Shown: positions 1-10,845 of the stretch, one piece after another
How the letters are laid out: every line of letters begins with the position of its first letter
Position numbering within the stretch: position 1 is the stretch's first letter
Assembly: GCA_036924085.1 (NCBI GenBank)
Contig: JAVGWX010000009.1
Span: 59,808,331-59,872,330 of the forward strand
DNA length: 64,000 nucleotides
Source: Ariolimax columbianus
Taxonomy: Eukaryota; Mollusca; Gastropoda; Stylommatophora; Arionidae
Reading direction: 5' to 3'
Notes under the pieces: model-generated
Told to the model about the DNA's origin: nothing
What the model saw: the letters and a program-made list of their open reading frames with translations, nothing else
The model's database searches: none
Translations under genes and position numbers: made by a program

Positions 1-744
1 AGTGCCAGTCCAGACGCAAATATACGCGCTGTTGAAGTGTTACGAAATACACCCAATGGAACCAGGGAACAGGTCAGCCCATAACTCCCGAGCCCCTAGC
101 TGATATCTCGTACAGTCAGTTAACAATTAATGTTCGTCGGCACGTATCTGATAAACTCTTGTTCTGTCCTTAATAAGCGCTTTGTCCTGACATAGGCTGT
201 CGTTCGAGCAAATGAACAAGGCGACGTTGTCTGGTTATAGAACAGCGTCTGCCACAGAATGTTCGTAAAAGAACCCCGTAATAACGTGTCACTTAGTATT
301 AAATGCAGCCCGGGCGTCCTTTAATGGAACTTCTCTGACACCCCCCCCCCCCACTCCTTTCCAACCCTTATATCTGTTTCGTATTCAAATGGTCGTTGTC
401 AGTTGGTCTCTTGCAGATACGATCTGCTTGTATAATTCTCGTGCGCCATTTGTCACCAAACCCATTCTTTATCTTCTTGGTCGAATGATTGTAAAGGCAC
501 TTAACTTGTCCAAAATGTGACAACTAAACATAAACCGTTAAGGAGTACTCTGGACTACTGCACCAGACCATGAGAATGCCGTCAGTATTACCACTACTCC
601 ACAAATCGATAGAGATACAAATGACATCAAGTTGATTCCTAATTTAGTTTTATCGTAACATTTATTTCTGAAACCATCTGAAGAAAATGAGGTTGTATTC
701 TCTAATGCTTTTATCTGGTCGTGTTAGTTTTTGTTTGGCGAGAG
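1..744. other. no gene seen
   Basis: AT-rich sequence with no long open frame and no family I recognise. It contains a 12-base C run at 341-352. The 38-bp minisatellite begins just after it. Confidence 0.5.
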
Positions 745-905
745 GAGACTATACTGAACAGACTATGTTAGTCAGGATCAGGTAAACTATACTGGTCGGA
801 CATGTTAGTCAGGATCAGGTAAACTATATTGGACAGACTATGTTAGTCAGGATCAGGTAAACTATACTGGACAGACTATGTTAGTCAGGATCAGGTATAA
901 TATAC
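745..905. repeat. 38-bp minisatellite, about 4 units
   Basis: The block TGTTAGTCAGGATCAGG recurs at 766, 803, 841 and 879, a period of 37-38 bp. Related units recur at 1355-1419, 1751-1835 and, more diverged, near 4560-4620. The array therefore seems to have been longer and to have been split by SINE insertions. Confidence 0.85.
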
Positions 906-947
906 TTATCATTATATATTAGTTATCAGGTCAATTATATATTGATG

Positions 948-1354
948 TTTAGTTTAGTTTAGTTTAGTTTAGTTTAGTTTAGTTTAGTTTAGTCGAAGAA
1001 TCACCGTCATTGCACACTGTTTAACACATACGGGCTGTGTTCTCATCCAAATTTTTTGGAGAATCTCAGCACAATGCATAAACTCCGTCGCACCGGCGAG
1101 GATCCCTTCATAGATTGGGTAGATTTTTAACATCATTTTGAATTTTACCCGGGCAACGGCCTACTCTTTTCCATTTCCAACTGCAGAGGGATCTTTTAAC
1201 GTTCGCAACACGGGGATTCGTTCTTTTCTACACAGAGATCTGAGGGAATACCAGAAAGTCCACGGGGAAAAAAATCCCGGTCTCGACCGTGATTTGAACC
1301 CACGACGTCCAGCACCCGAAGTAGACGTCCTACATCGAGACCACTCGGTTTCCC
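948..1354 (-). mobile_element. tRNA-derived SINE (SINE-F), minus strand, with (CTAAA)n tail
   Basis: Read on the minus strand it starts near 1354 with a tRNA-like head. An A-box-like stretch lies near 1330-1350 and a B-box-like GGGTTCAAATC lies near 1290-1300. A body of about 300 bp follows, then a 3' tail that appears here as (TTTAG)n at 948-993. The centre holds a block like GTTAAAAGATCCCTCTGCAG that is also found in the copies at 45.8-46.3 kb and 47.7-48.1 kb. It interrupts the 38-bp minisatellite, whose units resume at 1355. I could not settle its target-site duplication. It could be a distant relative rather than the same subfamily as the other two copies. Confidence 0.65.
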
Positions 1355-1419
1355 AAAATATGCTGATCAGACTATGTTAGTAAGGATGAAATATAATATG
1401 CTGATCAGACTATGTTAGT
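1355..1419. repeat. remnant of the 38-bp minisatellite between two SINEs
   Basis: Contains two diverged units with the ATGCTGATCAGACTATGTTAG motif. It links the array left of SINE-F to the units right of SINE-S. Confidence 0.7.
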
Positions 1420-1750
1420 GGAACAGTTGTCAGCGATCCATAGCTGACTGCTAGCGTCAGGGCTAGTGAACCAGAGCTGCCAAGACCCTTCTTCACCTCC
1501 ACTCGGTGATCCTGGATAACAGGTTGCTGTAGGACAGACTGACTAACGAGAAACGATCGAAGAGGGAATGCTAACGCGGTACTAAAAAATGCTGGCTGAA
1601 GTCCGATGTGTTTGGCCAAAAGGTGCAAATATTGCAGTCAAGCTGTAAACTACGACACAACGTATTCCGTTCTCTGGACTACATTCTGCTACTTAAGCCC
1701 TTTCAGGGTTTGTTAGCGGAAGATTGAGAACGAATGAAGCCAAGCCAGAA
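1420..1750 (+). mobile_element. SINE-S copy, 5'-truncated
   Basis: Closely matches the element at 8552-8917 over about 330 bp, including the blocks GATCCTGGATAACAGGTTG, AAGCTGTAAACTACGACAC and GGAGATTGAGAACGAA. The 3' end carries AAGCC repeats rather than GAA repeats. A 9-bp duplication (TATGTTAGT, 1411-1419 and 1751-1759) flanks it and is itself minisatellite sequence. No protein is encoded. I see no convincing RNA polymerase III A/B box pair, so the origin of the family is open. Confidence 0.8.
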
Positions 1751-1835
1751 TATGTTAGTAATGATCAGGTATGATATGCTGATCAGATTATGTTATTAAG
1801 GATCATGTATAAAATGCTGATGAGACTTTACTACT
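1751..1835. repeat. right-hand remnant of the 38-bp minisatellite
   Basis: Two diverged units (ATGTTAGTAATGATCAGGTA and a neighbour) resume directly after SINE-S. Confidence 0.65.
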
Positions 1836-3339
1836 CAAAATAAGTTAATGGTCACTTACAAATCTCATCGTACAAGGAATCCAAAAATGAGAAGTCAGTT
1901 GTATTTAATCAAATTGTTGTTGATTAATTTGGACATCAGAGTGTGAAAGTTTCATGAAGAAGAACGGACCTATCTGGAAGAAATTGCTTTTTATTTAGAC
2001 GCACTTTCTTCTGAAATAATGTTCACGTTGTTCTTCAGTAATTTGGACATCAGAGTGTGCCAGTTTCATGAGAAATGACTGGTTAATGGTCAGTAACGTG
2101 TGCGACACCTTGGATCGCGCATTTGTACAAACTAGGCAGGCATACCTCGGTTATAAAATCAACATTCTGATAATGTATTAGGGATCGCCTGCTGCTCCTA
2201 CAGAATGTTTTGGAACAATTGGTTCCAATTGGTTCCACCTGGTGGGTGGTTAGCTCTTGCTGATCGTCACAAGACGCCACCGAGATGCCAGATGATTGTA
2301 GTCGCTCATACCACAGAATAATCATTAAAATCACGGTCACTGCATGGGTCAGTCTACATTCGCTGAAATGTATATTGATTACACGAAATGAAATTCAAGA
2401 TTGGCCACCCAACATTACATACGTTAGGACAGTACATTATTGCCCAATTACCTCATCCCCTACTGCAGTATATGATATGGGACTATCTTTCTTTGCCTCA
2501 GTTACCTTGATTTTCATGCTTCTATTCGTGATTATTATAATACTATAATAATAATAATAAGATTATCGCTTCAATCGATGGAGCATTGAGACCAACACAA
2601 CATTTTAATTCAAGATTGTAGCGTGTAACTAATCATAGGGCCATTTGTCTGTAGTGTGGTTTTAGTACTTATGGTTTTCTCCACAATTATGGATGTCAGC
2701 CCTATCACAACTCTCTCTGACCAGACCACGGCCTGTGTCGATCTTCCAGGAACGGAAACAAATTTCTCAATTTTTGTCTCATTTCTGTATATATTTTAAG
2801 CACCCTTCTGTAACACTTCATTTCAAAACCTGTCATCTTTCTTTTGCGATTGATTAGTTTATTGTCCATGTCTTACACCCGTTTGTCGCCACTGGGAGAA
2901 TGTCCTGATCTGGTTGATCTTTGTCTGCTTGCATGTACCCTGTCACACATTTTTCATATGTATTGGTTTGTGTGTAGCAAAAGCAAGTGTTCGTTGGATT
3001 TTAATTTCACACTCGCCAGAATTATTTATGAAACATTCCAGATACCATTCTTGATATCATTTACTTCTACATAATAAAATGAGAATGCTTATTTATTATT
3101 CAGTCGTCAAATTTTATTTTTCTAAGTATTTAAATATATATTTTGTGCTTTGCTGTATTGTATGGTACATGCAATTAGTTTTTCTAGCTCCACGTGGATC
3201 GCTGATATAAGGGATCTGACGGCAGTATACTTACATTCTCTGATCTGTAATCCACCTATGCTGAAAACGTCACACTTAGCGTCACCCTCATCATCTCTGA
3301 CGTTCCTCATTATACTGTCGGCATATATATTTAATGGAT
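1836..3339. other. no gene seen
   Basis: AT-rich and without recognised families. A 33-bp direct repeat occurs at 1925-1957 and 2039-2071 (core TTTGGACATCAGAGTGTG). Short open frames here look accidental. Confidence 0.45.
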
Positions 3340-3545
3340 AATGGGGGAGGATATAACCTTGTCTGACAATGGGAGAAGATAAAACCTTGTCTGACGATGG
3401 GAGCGGATAAACCCTAGCTTCCCAATGGGAGAAAGTAAAGCCTTGTTTGACAATGCGATAGGATAAACCCTTGTCTAACAATGGCAGAGGATACAATTTT
3501 GTCTCAGAATGGGACAGTATCAAACCTTGTCTCACAATGGCAGAA

Positions 3546-3593
<48 letters not shown>

Positions 3594-3850
3594 TTGTATA
3601 TTAAAGGAATAATGGGAATAATGCCTAACAATGGGATAGGATAAAACTTTGCCTCAGAATAGGACAGGATAAAACCTTGTATCACAATGGGAGAGGATAC
3701 AATCCTGTCTCACAATGGGACAGGATAAAACCTTGTCTCACAATGGCAGAATATAAAACCTTGTCTCACAATGGCAGAGGATAAAACCTTGTTTCACAGT
3801 GGTGGAAGATACAAATAGTGTCTCACAATGGAACAGTATAAAACCAGAAC
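3340..3850. repeat. 27-28-bp minisatellite with an internal (TA)n tract
   Basis: Units of the form CAATGGGAGAGGATAAAACC followed by TTGTCTCA repeat about 15 times with moderate divergence. A (TA)n microsatellite of about 44 bp (3547-3590) sits inside the array. A 187-residue open frame crosses it on the minus strand, but that frame exists only because of the repeat. Confidence 0.85.
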
Positions 3851-4539
3851 TCCGCTTCGAACCATTCTACTGTTGTTCTGTTCATCCTTGCTGCTGGCTG
3901 TCTGTCTGTTACTCGTGATAAAGCTGTGCGATGAGGTGTGTGATATATTTCGGGAATTCCATGCTGTCTATAATAATCCATAACTGTTGATGTACTACAC
4001 AATCGAACGCTTTGGTTCAGTCTATGAAACCATTACGCATATGAAATTCACGTGAATGTGGAACCATTTGAGATGCAAATAGACGTGGTCGCTATGGAAG
4101 CTTATGAGAGAAGCTAAAGTATGACCAAAGATCACCTGAATAGACATCTTGTATAAAAATGACAACAAAAGCAGAGAATAAAACAGAAGCCAGTTCTCCG
4201 CCATGTCAGCAAGATTAAAAACAGAAATCCGCTCTCAGACAAAAAGATAAGAAACACACAGAGTAACAAGAAATTTATCACCACATACATATCTAAGAAA
4301 TGCCAGAAATTAAAACAAAACTAACAGATAATACAAAAACAAGTTGTGATTCAGAAAGTCTTATGAGAGCATCACATAGAACGATTGAAACGTACCCAGG
4401 AGATCGGATACATGATTGTACTGATAGCGGAAAATTGAGTCTACATAGAGTATCCAGATAGAACATCTGTGGGGATATATTCTCAAACTATAAGGAAGAA
4501 ATAACAGCACCGTAAGTAGCTCTGGTCCACTTAAGGACG
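3851..4539. other. no gene seen
   Basis: AT-rich and unremarkable; no motif or repeat recognised. Confidence 0.4.
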
Positions 4540-4700
4540 GGACGATGAGACTAACGTCTGGTCAGGCAAAACACATTGATCATATAATTTTAGTCAGGGT
4601 CAGAAGAAATATACTGGTCAAGACCCTCACCTGACCTCTTCGTTGGTCGTCCTTGAAACAGGCTGTTGTCGAGGACAACAGTCTGGCTAACAAGGTGAGG
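4540..4700 (+). repeat. minisatellite relic joined to a diverged SINE-S fragment
   Basis: The stretch 4555-4625 (TTTAGTCAGGGTCAG followed by AAATATACTGGTCA) resembles the 38-bp array at 745-905. From about 4618 to 4700 the sequence follows SINE-S in order: CAAGACCCTCACCTGACCTC, then AACAGGCTGTTG, then CAGTCTGGCTAACAAGG. The match is weak, and this could be an older relative. Confidence 0.4.
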
Positions 4701-5414
4701 TTCGACGTAAAGTTCCTAATTAGTCAGCGACACGCAGATGAGGCCAAGTGTAACACAACCGCCTGGATGATCCCGGTCCACCTTCATCAGCACGCTCGGG
4801 ATATGAGGAAAGCTAATGCAACCCGTCACTTAACGCACTTTTCAGTCCGCACATAAGAGTAACCTACTCATTGTAGGCATTTGAAACAACATTAACCACT
4901 TAAGGAATTCATTTAATGCTTTCGCATCAAAAGCCTAAAGATCGTAATCTTTACAGACTCAGTATCTCCACCCTTCAAGTTCTGGAAGATGGTAGCCATT
5001 GTATTCCTGAATTTAGTCAAATATCCCTAGATGCCAACCAACATCACTTCCCATGAAATCAAAATAGTTATCTAATGGATCTAAAATAGTGTTATGTATC
5101 AGGGAGTAGTAACAGGGCCACCGACCATGATAAGCATAGATGTAGAAACAACAGTTGACTCTCGCGAGGTTTGGGAAGGGCTAGGGGTCAAGAAGGGAGA
5201 GGCCACGTGATTACTAGTGGACGCTCCTTTCGTTGTCTGAGCAGAGAGATTGACAGAATGACCGTTAGGGTTTCACAATGGGAGGAGCCACACATTTGTG
5301 GGCGAGGACCGTTTGGCTCAGAGCCAGCATCGTAGTTTGAGGCAAGAATGGGTAATTTAAACGACAAAGCAAAGTAGATTTCGAGGTTCGATTGCGAGAA
5401 GCCGATCTAAAGTC
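4701..5414. other. no gene seen
   Basis: No recognised family. Slightly more GC-rich at 5160-5340. Confidence 0.4.
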
Positions 5415-6537
5415 TCACTTTGCTCCATTGCATTTGTGTCTCTTGTGAAACTTGTTCTCACTTATCACCCTCTGTCCGGGATATCCTATTCCGCCATCTC
5501 CCTTTTCTTCACTCTGATCCTGCCACTCGTATAGTTTTTTCCCGATCCTCCCCTTGTCGCCTACAAACGGGACAGAAACCTGAGGGACTTGCTGGTCATT
5601 AGTCGTCTACACACCAGCCCTCATAGCCATCCAGGCACCAGGCCGTGCAAAAATACACGTGGCTGTGTTACCTGCCCTCATGTCATCCTTTCTCACTCCA
5701 TCACCTTTCCTAAAGCAGAATTCTTCATCAAAGAGGGATTCACATGAAATTCCCTTAATTTCATCTATTCTATCTTATGCCGCCATTGTGGTATGACATA
5801 ATTTGAGGAAACTGGTATGGAAATGCGGGAGCGTTTCCGCCAACACCTCAACGATATTCGCAACCGCACTGGTTCCCCAATTGTCAGCCACTTCAATGGT
5901 CCTGAGCACCGGGGTAAGGCTGAAATTAGTGTCACTGGTCTAGTTTCTTGCTTCTCTGACGATCGTCATCGATTCGCCCTTGAGAATAGAATTATCTCCA
6001 GCATGGGTTGTCTCCAACCGCATGGCATTAATATCTTCCATACCTTTTATTAAAACCTCATACTGCCCCCCCCCCAATCTATTTGTCTTCCTTTGCCCTC
6101 CACCCACCCCCACCTCCCATTTCTTCTATCAGTTCTCGCCCCACCCCTCCTATTAATCTCACGCTCTTCCGGCTTATTTCACCTTCTCTTTGTTCTCCCA
6201 TCTGGATCACTATTTGGCCACCATTGACTTATCCAACGCATTCCTCTCCACTTCTTACGCTTTCCTAGCCACCTTATTTGACCGCACCTTCATTTTCAGT
6301 CAAGCATCTGGCCTAGCCGGTCGCTTAGACAGACTGGGTCTACTATCAGATGTCGACCATTTTTCCCTTATATGTTGATTTGCTAGTTCAGTATTGTTGT
6401 CCCTGATGAAGGCCTATTGGTCGTATCGAAGGTTTTGTTTGTGTTCTCGTCTCGGTGCGGTATCTGACCATACCCATTTTTAAAGTTTTGATTAAATTCA
6501 ACCTTATTCAACTTTTTCCAATTTTTTTTCATGTTTT
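5415..6537 (+). pseudogene. Penelope-like element, 3' part with GIY-YIG endonuclease remnant
   Basis: Penelope-like retroelements carry a reverse transcriptase followed by a GIY-YIG endonuclease. The end of that protein is visible here in decayed form. A segment DRNLRDLLV lies near 5575-5600, a Cys-rich linker (CKNTRGCVTCPH) near 5650-5690, and then a frame through 5817-6053. That frame contains RERFRQHLNDIRNRTGSP, HFNGPEHRG and the C-terminal LQPHGINIFHTF. The linker frame has two in-frame stops, one of them where the YIG motif should be, and there is a frameshift near 5550. The 3' untranslated region runs to a T-rich end near 6537. A second copy lies on the minus strand at 35964-36668. The copy is dead. 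Confidence 0.8.
6403..6450 (+). other. hammerhead-ribozyme-like core (damaged) in the Penelope-like 3' region
   Basis: CTGATGA (6403-6409) is followed by a possible 4-bp stem II (GGCC with GGTC across a TATT loop). The position that should read GAAA reads GTAT (6423-6426). Penelope-like elements are known to carry hammerhead motifs. The copy at 36 kb keeps GAAA. I could not find a good stem I, so this is a partial match only. Confidence 0.35.
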
Positions 6538-7171
6538 ATTCCCATGCCTCTTTGAATGAATGGGCCCTTATGTGATCAATCGAGACAATGACCTTTTTCA
6601 TAGGGAGGTTATCTCACTAAAGATCGAGAGCATTGGATTTGTTTGCTCATTGATGTGAATGGGGACATTCCTGTAATAGCAAGGACTCGTGGTACGGGGT
6701 ACGAAAAGGGTTCTGGGTAATCATGCGACTGCAATCCCAATGGCATATGGTACGAAAAAATGGAGGTGCATCATAAAAGTCATCATGAAACGAATGTCTC
6801 AGTACACATCTAATACTGTCACCAGAGAGACGCGTTCCTCGCCTTTGGGAACTGGTAATTGGCCCAAGAGTGAGTTGTATCCTAAGCCTCCCTTGGGAGC
6901 TCAATCTAACCCACGTGAGATGGTCTTGTTTACAACCTAAGTCAGTAAACCAGAGAGAAGGGATTCCTCATCGATCCCTACAGCCAGTAGAGGGTGACAA
7001 ATGCACCCTCGATAGTGACAGTCCGGGGACAATGACAAAGACAACGAGTTAGATAATTAGCCTTTAATTGTAACGCGTTCGATTAGATAAAGTGTAGAAT
7101 TCGTAGTAATTCAATAAGAAGCCTAAAAACCTAGGTAATTTAGTTACAGGCGTTCCATCAATAGCTCATGC
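6538..7171. other. no gene seen
   Basis: No recognised family. A TGGTACG motif recurs at about 6690 and 6748. Confidence 0.4.
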
Positions 7172-7545
7172 TTAAATCCTTCGAAATGTGAGTATGCAGA
7201 AGATTGGGTCGCATTTCTTGGAAAGAGAAGAAAACGAATTTGGAGGTATTGAAAAAGTTGGAGATTAAAAAAGGATTAATGACCGAAAACAAGGTTAGAC
7301 AGTTAAGTTATTTTGGTCATATAACAAAACATACCTCGTTTAAGACCAAACTGGAGGGTCGTGTGAAAGGCAGTCGTCCAAGAGGCAGACAACCTTATAA
7401 AGGGGATGAATAACATCAGGAGAGGGACTGGCAAAAAGCCTCTCAGATTGCACAATTACGACAAGAGATAGAGTACACTGAAGATCCATTACAGCCGACA
7501 TTCGATGCCCAGATGGCAGCTGAACTGAACTGAAATCCCCTGAGT
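7172..7545 (+). pseudogene. LINE C-terminal fragment
   Basis: The frame from about 7178 contains RLGRISWKEKKTN, then LSYFGHITKHTSF, then LEGRVKGSRPRGRQ. This is the usual C-terminal signature of many animal LINE reverse transcriptases: a GHI/V-R/K-H motif, then an RGRQ/RGRP basic patch. The 3' end has a short (AACTG)n run near 7525, also seen in the LINE end at 10.8 kb. There is no catalytic domain, so it is a 5'-truncated dead copy. Confidence 0.7.
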
Positions 7546-7714
7546 TAGTTAATATTGACATGTTCAGATTAGTTAGTTCTTTTCGATATTGTTGTAACCA
7601 GTACTCTTGTAAATAAATGAATTATCTTGTTTCATGGTTAACGTACGTTTTAGTGTTGTCTATGTTGAAGTCGTACGTCCAGTATTAAGTTTTTCACTCT
7701 AGCGATCAGTCATA

Positions 7715-8539
7715 AGCAGATTTGCTGCAGACCCCTGGTCATTTAAATACACTTCGCAATGACAAGGCAGACATACCAGCTAAGAATAGATCAATTCAAG
7801 AACAACAATACACACCAACAACGCTACAGACAATCAAACAACTACAGAAGACCGCGAACAAAGAGGCTTGCCTGAATAGATGGGCAATACTGAGAGATAA
7901 ATCCAAAAACATATAACCATCCAAATTCTCAAACACAACATCAATTTCCTGAAAACTGAGAGAGCAAGGCCACATTTTCATTTTTCGACTTCGCACTCAA
8001 CACAAACAGCTAACAGTCACTTGAACAGAAATTAACCAGAACATACTACGAAGTGTCGGCTGTGCACACATTCATATGACACCTTTTTTCTTTTCTTTGC
8101 CTTCGCCTTATTTATTGAATCCCCGAGCCGTAGTGCGTTGCACTGTGGTTTTTATTTTGCGCCTGTCGGTCCAGTGCATCCGACTTCAGCATGCATTTTA
8201 TGTAAGGGTCTGCTTCTTCCTGCATTTTCTAAGGTTTTGCTTCCCCGGGGTAACGGCCGGTGCTGTGATGGAGATCGACCCCAGCACCTTCAGATTGAGA
8301 GCGGTGTCGCTTAACCACTAGCCCATGCCGTCCCCATATGAAACTATTGAGCACCAGGTTATTGAATGTCTAACGCTTGAAGGTGTTGAAAGAAAGAGTT
8401 TCTTCCTCCAAGACCAGACAAACGTAACACTTTGTGCGGAACTAACCAACGTTTCACAAACACATGCAGATACTACTGGAATATGGTATTGCGTCAAAGG
8501 TTATGTGACAAAAGGTTGCTCTATTAATAACCAACCATA
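7715..8539 (+). pseudogene. LINE D: RNase H tail and Cys-His knuckle, split by a SINE
   Basis: From 7722 the translation reads PGHLNTLRNDKADIPAK, a decayed form of the RNase H motif PGH...GNEKAD found near the end of I-type LINE proteins. Further on, near 7985, is FRLRTQHKQL, a block that precedes the C-terminal knuckle. A C-x2-C pair is encoded at about 8053-8064. The matching His and Cys (EHQVIEC) are encoded after the SINE at 8349-8370. The SINE at 8080-8334 has therefore inserted inside the knuckle coding sequence. Several stops are present, so the copy is dead. Confidence 0.6.
8080..8334 (-). mobile_element. tRNA-derived SINE (SINE-T), minus strand
   Basis: On the minus strand it begins near 8334 with a tRNA-like head: an A-box-like ATGGGCTAGTGGTTAAG, and a B-box position reading GGTCGATC in this diverged copy. 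The core contains CCCCGGGGTAACGGCCGGTG as read on the plus strand. The poly(A) end appears as a T-rich run at 8081-8100. CATATGA flanks it (8073-8079 and 8335-8341). Better copies lie at 21940-22201 and 48294-48556. It disrupts the LINE D knuckle. Confidence 0.8.
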
Positions 8540-8551
8540 AAACCATTACAG

Positions 8552-8917
8552 GGGATCAAGATGCTTAGCAGCGCATGAGCTGCAGCAGTCAACGACCCAT
8601 AGCTGATTGATAGTGTCAGGGCCAGCGGATCAGAGCTACCAAGACTCTTCTACACCTCAACGCGGTAATCTTGGATAACAGGTTGCAACAGAGCAGACTG
8701 AATAAGCAGAATTGACCGAAGAGGGAATGCTAACCCGGCACTCAAATAATGCTTACAGAAGTCGGATGTGTTGAACCGAAAGATGCAAGTATCGCAGTCA
8801 AGCTGTAAACTACGACATAACGCATTCCGCTCTCTGGACTACATTCTGATACTTAAGCCCTTTTCAGGATTTGGTAGCGGGAGATTGAGAACGAACGAAG
8901 CCAAGCCAATTCAAGCC
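8552..8917 (+). mobile_element. SINE-S, apparently full length (366 bp)
   Basis: This is the best-delimited copy of the family. A perfect 12-bp duplication (AAACCATTACAG) flanks it at 8540-8551 and 8918-8929. It has no open frame. Its 5' block is ATGCTTAGCAGCGCATGAGC. The 3' block is GGGAGATTGAGAACGAACG, followed by AAGCC-type repeats. The 12-bp duplication length equals that of LINEs A, B and C, which suggests the same integration machinery. The family also occurs at 1.4, 27.5, 30.1, 45.2, 50.7, 51.1 and 58.3 kb. Confidence 0.85.
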
Positions 8918-8929
8918 AAACCATTACAG

Positions 8930-10190
8930 ACAGATGACATTTAAGAGTTAAATTTCCGTTCAGCCCTTACCAGAAGGATACCATTTTATGATCCCCAAAG
9001 TTTCCTAGTTGACCGATTTCCTTTGCATGTAACAGATACAGGTATATTAATGATACATCTACTCTGTCCTCCTTGAGTTTTACTTGTAGTTTTTCAGCTC
9101 AGGTGTTATGTTAAGAACTATTCGTATTCCATTGAAGCGTTTTTATCGTCGAATTCGAATAGTCATATTCGGCCTCGAATAAAATACGAAGTGAATATTT
9201 GGTGCTTCCCTAATTACAACAAGGAAGATATGATGGGGGAAATGTAAAAAGCTAAGTACAGTTTTGTTTATCAAACTTGCACATAAAAAAGTGAGACTCA
9301 GCAGTCACTGCTGTATGGGAGGAAGTATAAGGGACTTCGTTGATCTAGTTATCAGCTTTGTACTAGTTATCAGCTTTGTATTAGTTATCCGACAATATAT
9401 AACTTCAATTTATCATTTCAGCTCTTCAGATAACATTGTTCCCCAATTCACCCTGTTATACCGCACCAGATATGTCGTCGTTGTCTTCCTTTCCCACTAC
9501 CTTTGTCGTTGCCGCGCTGTTTTTCAAGCGCATATTTCTGAGTATGTGTCCAAGAGTTGACTCACATAGAGTCATCAGTACCACACTGCTGTATACCCTG
9601 AAGGAAAGGTGGAACATTGTCGCACCTACGAAAGCGTGGTAATGAAACATAGAGCGGTGCCTTCTTTGCATCACACTTAGAATGGCCGCAGACCGTATGA
9701 AGTGTTAAAAGTTTGTTGCTGCCCTTAAAGACGCCTTCCGGTGTGACAAACACTGATCTTTATATCAGCTATTGACCGAGAATTCTAGAAGATATGTCAA
9801 ATTAACTTCACTTTCCTGTCTCCTGTTCGATTTAGCTCGGATATGTAAAAGTGTGTTTTTGTTATATAAGCTCGTATCGTTAGAATTCTTAGCTGTCTAA
9901 AATGGTTCTCAACAATTACAACTTTATTGCTGAAGGTGTTTTTTTTTCTCCTTGTTCATTAATTTGCGAAGTTCATACCCTTAGCGCAACATTCGTTGCA
10001 TGTAAAATTGTAACCTTTTCTTTCTGGAGTCTAAGAATTAAGTCACATAACACATGACAAGTTCACAAGTACAGCCACATTCATACAGAATGTAAATCTA
10101 CTTAATAATTTGTATTTTTAATACTTGTAATTTTCAATTAACATTGACACTACCCGTTTGAGAATCTTGATTTCATGTGTGTTATTATAT
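8930..10190. other. no gene seen
   Basis: AT-rich. A short doubled motif, TAGTTATCAGCTTTGTA, occurs near 9347-9382. No recognised family. Confidence 0.4.
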
Positions 10191-10486
10191 TAATCGGCGA
10201 ACCGCATGCGAACTCAATGTGTGTTTCCACAGATGTTAGTTCTTGATTATTAATCGGCGAACCGCATGCGAACTCAATGTGTGTTTCCCCAGATGTTAGT
10301 TCTTGATTATTAATCGACGAACCGCATGCGAACTTAATGTGTGTTTCCACAGATGTTAGTTCTTGATTATTAATCGGTGAACCGCATGCGAACTCAATGT
10401 GTTTCCACAGATGTTAGTTCTTGATTATTAATCGGCGAACCGCATGCGAACTCAATGTGTGTTTCTACAGATGTTAGTTCTTGATA
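10191..10486. repeat. 60-bp minisatellite, 5 units
   Basis: Units start at 10191, 10251, 10311, 10371 and 10429 (core TAATCGGCGAACCGCATGCG). They are nearly identical; the fourth unit has lost one GT (58 bp). There are no variable spacers, so this is not a CRISPR array. Confidence 0.9.
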
Positions 10487-10529
10487 AAAGTTATCTCATT
10501 TTCAAGAGGAAACGGTTCCAAATTGGTTC

Positions 10530-10845
10530 TACAATTTATTTGTTGTTATTTCATCATTTCTTTTGAAGATCTGTTCACAACTATCAAAAGACGAAAGATG
10601 GCCTGGTGCGGGCACGTCGCGAGGTCCAACGGAATTCCCAACTCGATACTCTTTGGATCCGTACCGGGACAGAGAGGGCGAGGACGTCCAAGGAAGAGAT
10701 GGGTGGACAACATCGCTGAGTGGTCAGGCCTTCGTCACGGTGAGATACGCCAGGCGGCGACAGACAGAGAGAGCTGGCGTGGGATTTTCATGTCTTCATG
10801 TGTGCCCCAACGACCTGATGGGTTACGGGATGAACTGAACTGATT
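10530..10845 (+). pseudogene. LINE C-terminal fragment
   Basis: The frame ending at 10843 contains RRKMAWCGHVARSNGIP, then GQRGRGRPRKRWVDNI, then the tail PQRPDGLRDEL. The GHV-R and RGRPRKRWxDNI motifs are typical of the extreme C-terminus of LINE reverse transcriptases. The stop is followed by (AACTG)n-like sequence, as in the fragment at 7.5 kb. About 90 residues are recognisable. There is no catalytic part, so it is a 5'-truncated copy. Confidence 0.75.

Noticed and set aside
3122..3685. 187-residue minus-strand protein
   Set aside because: It consists of minisatellite units and a (TA)n tract.
10191..10486. CRISPR-like array
   Set aside because: The units are contiguous 60-bp copies with no variable spacers, in an animal genome; it is a minisatellite.
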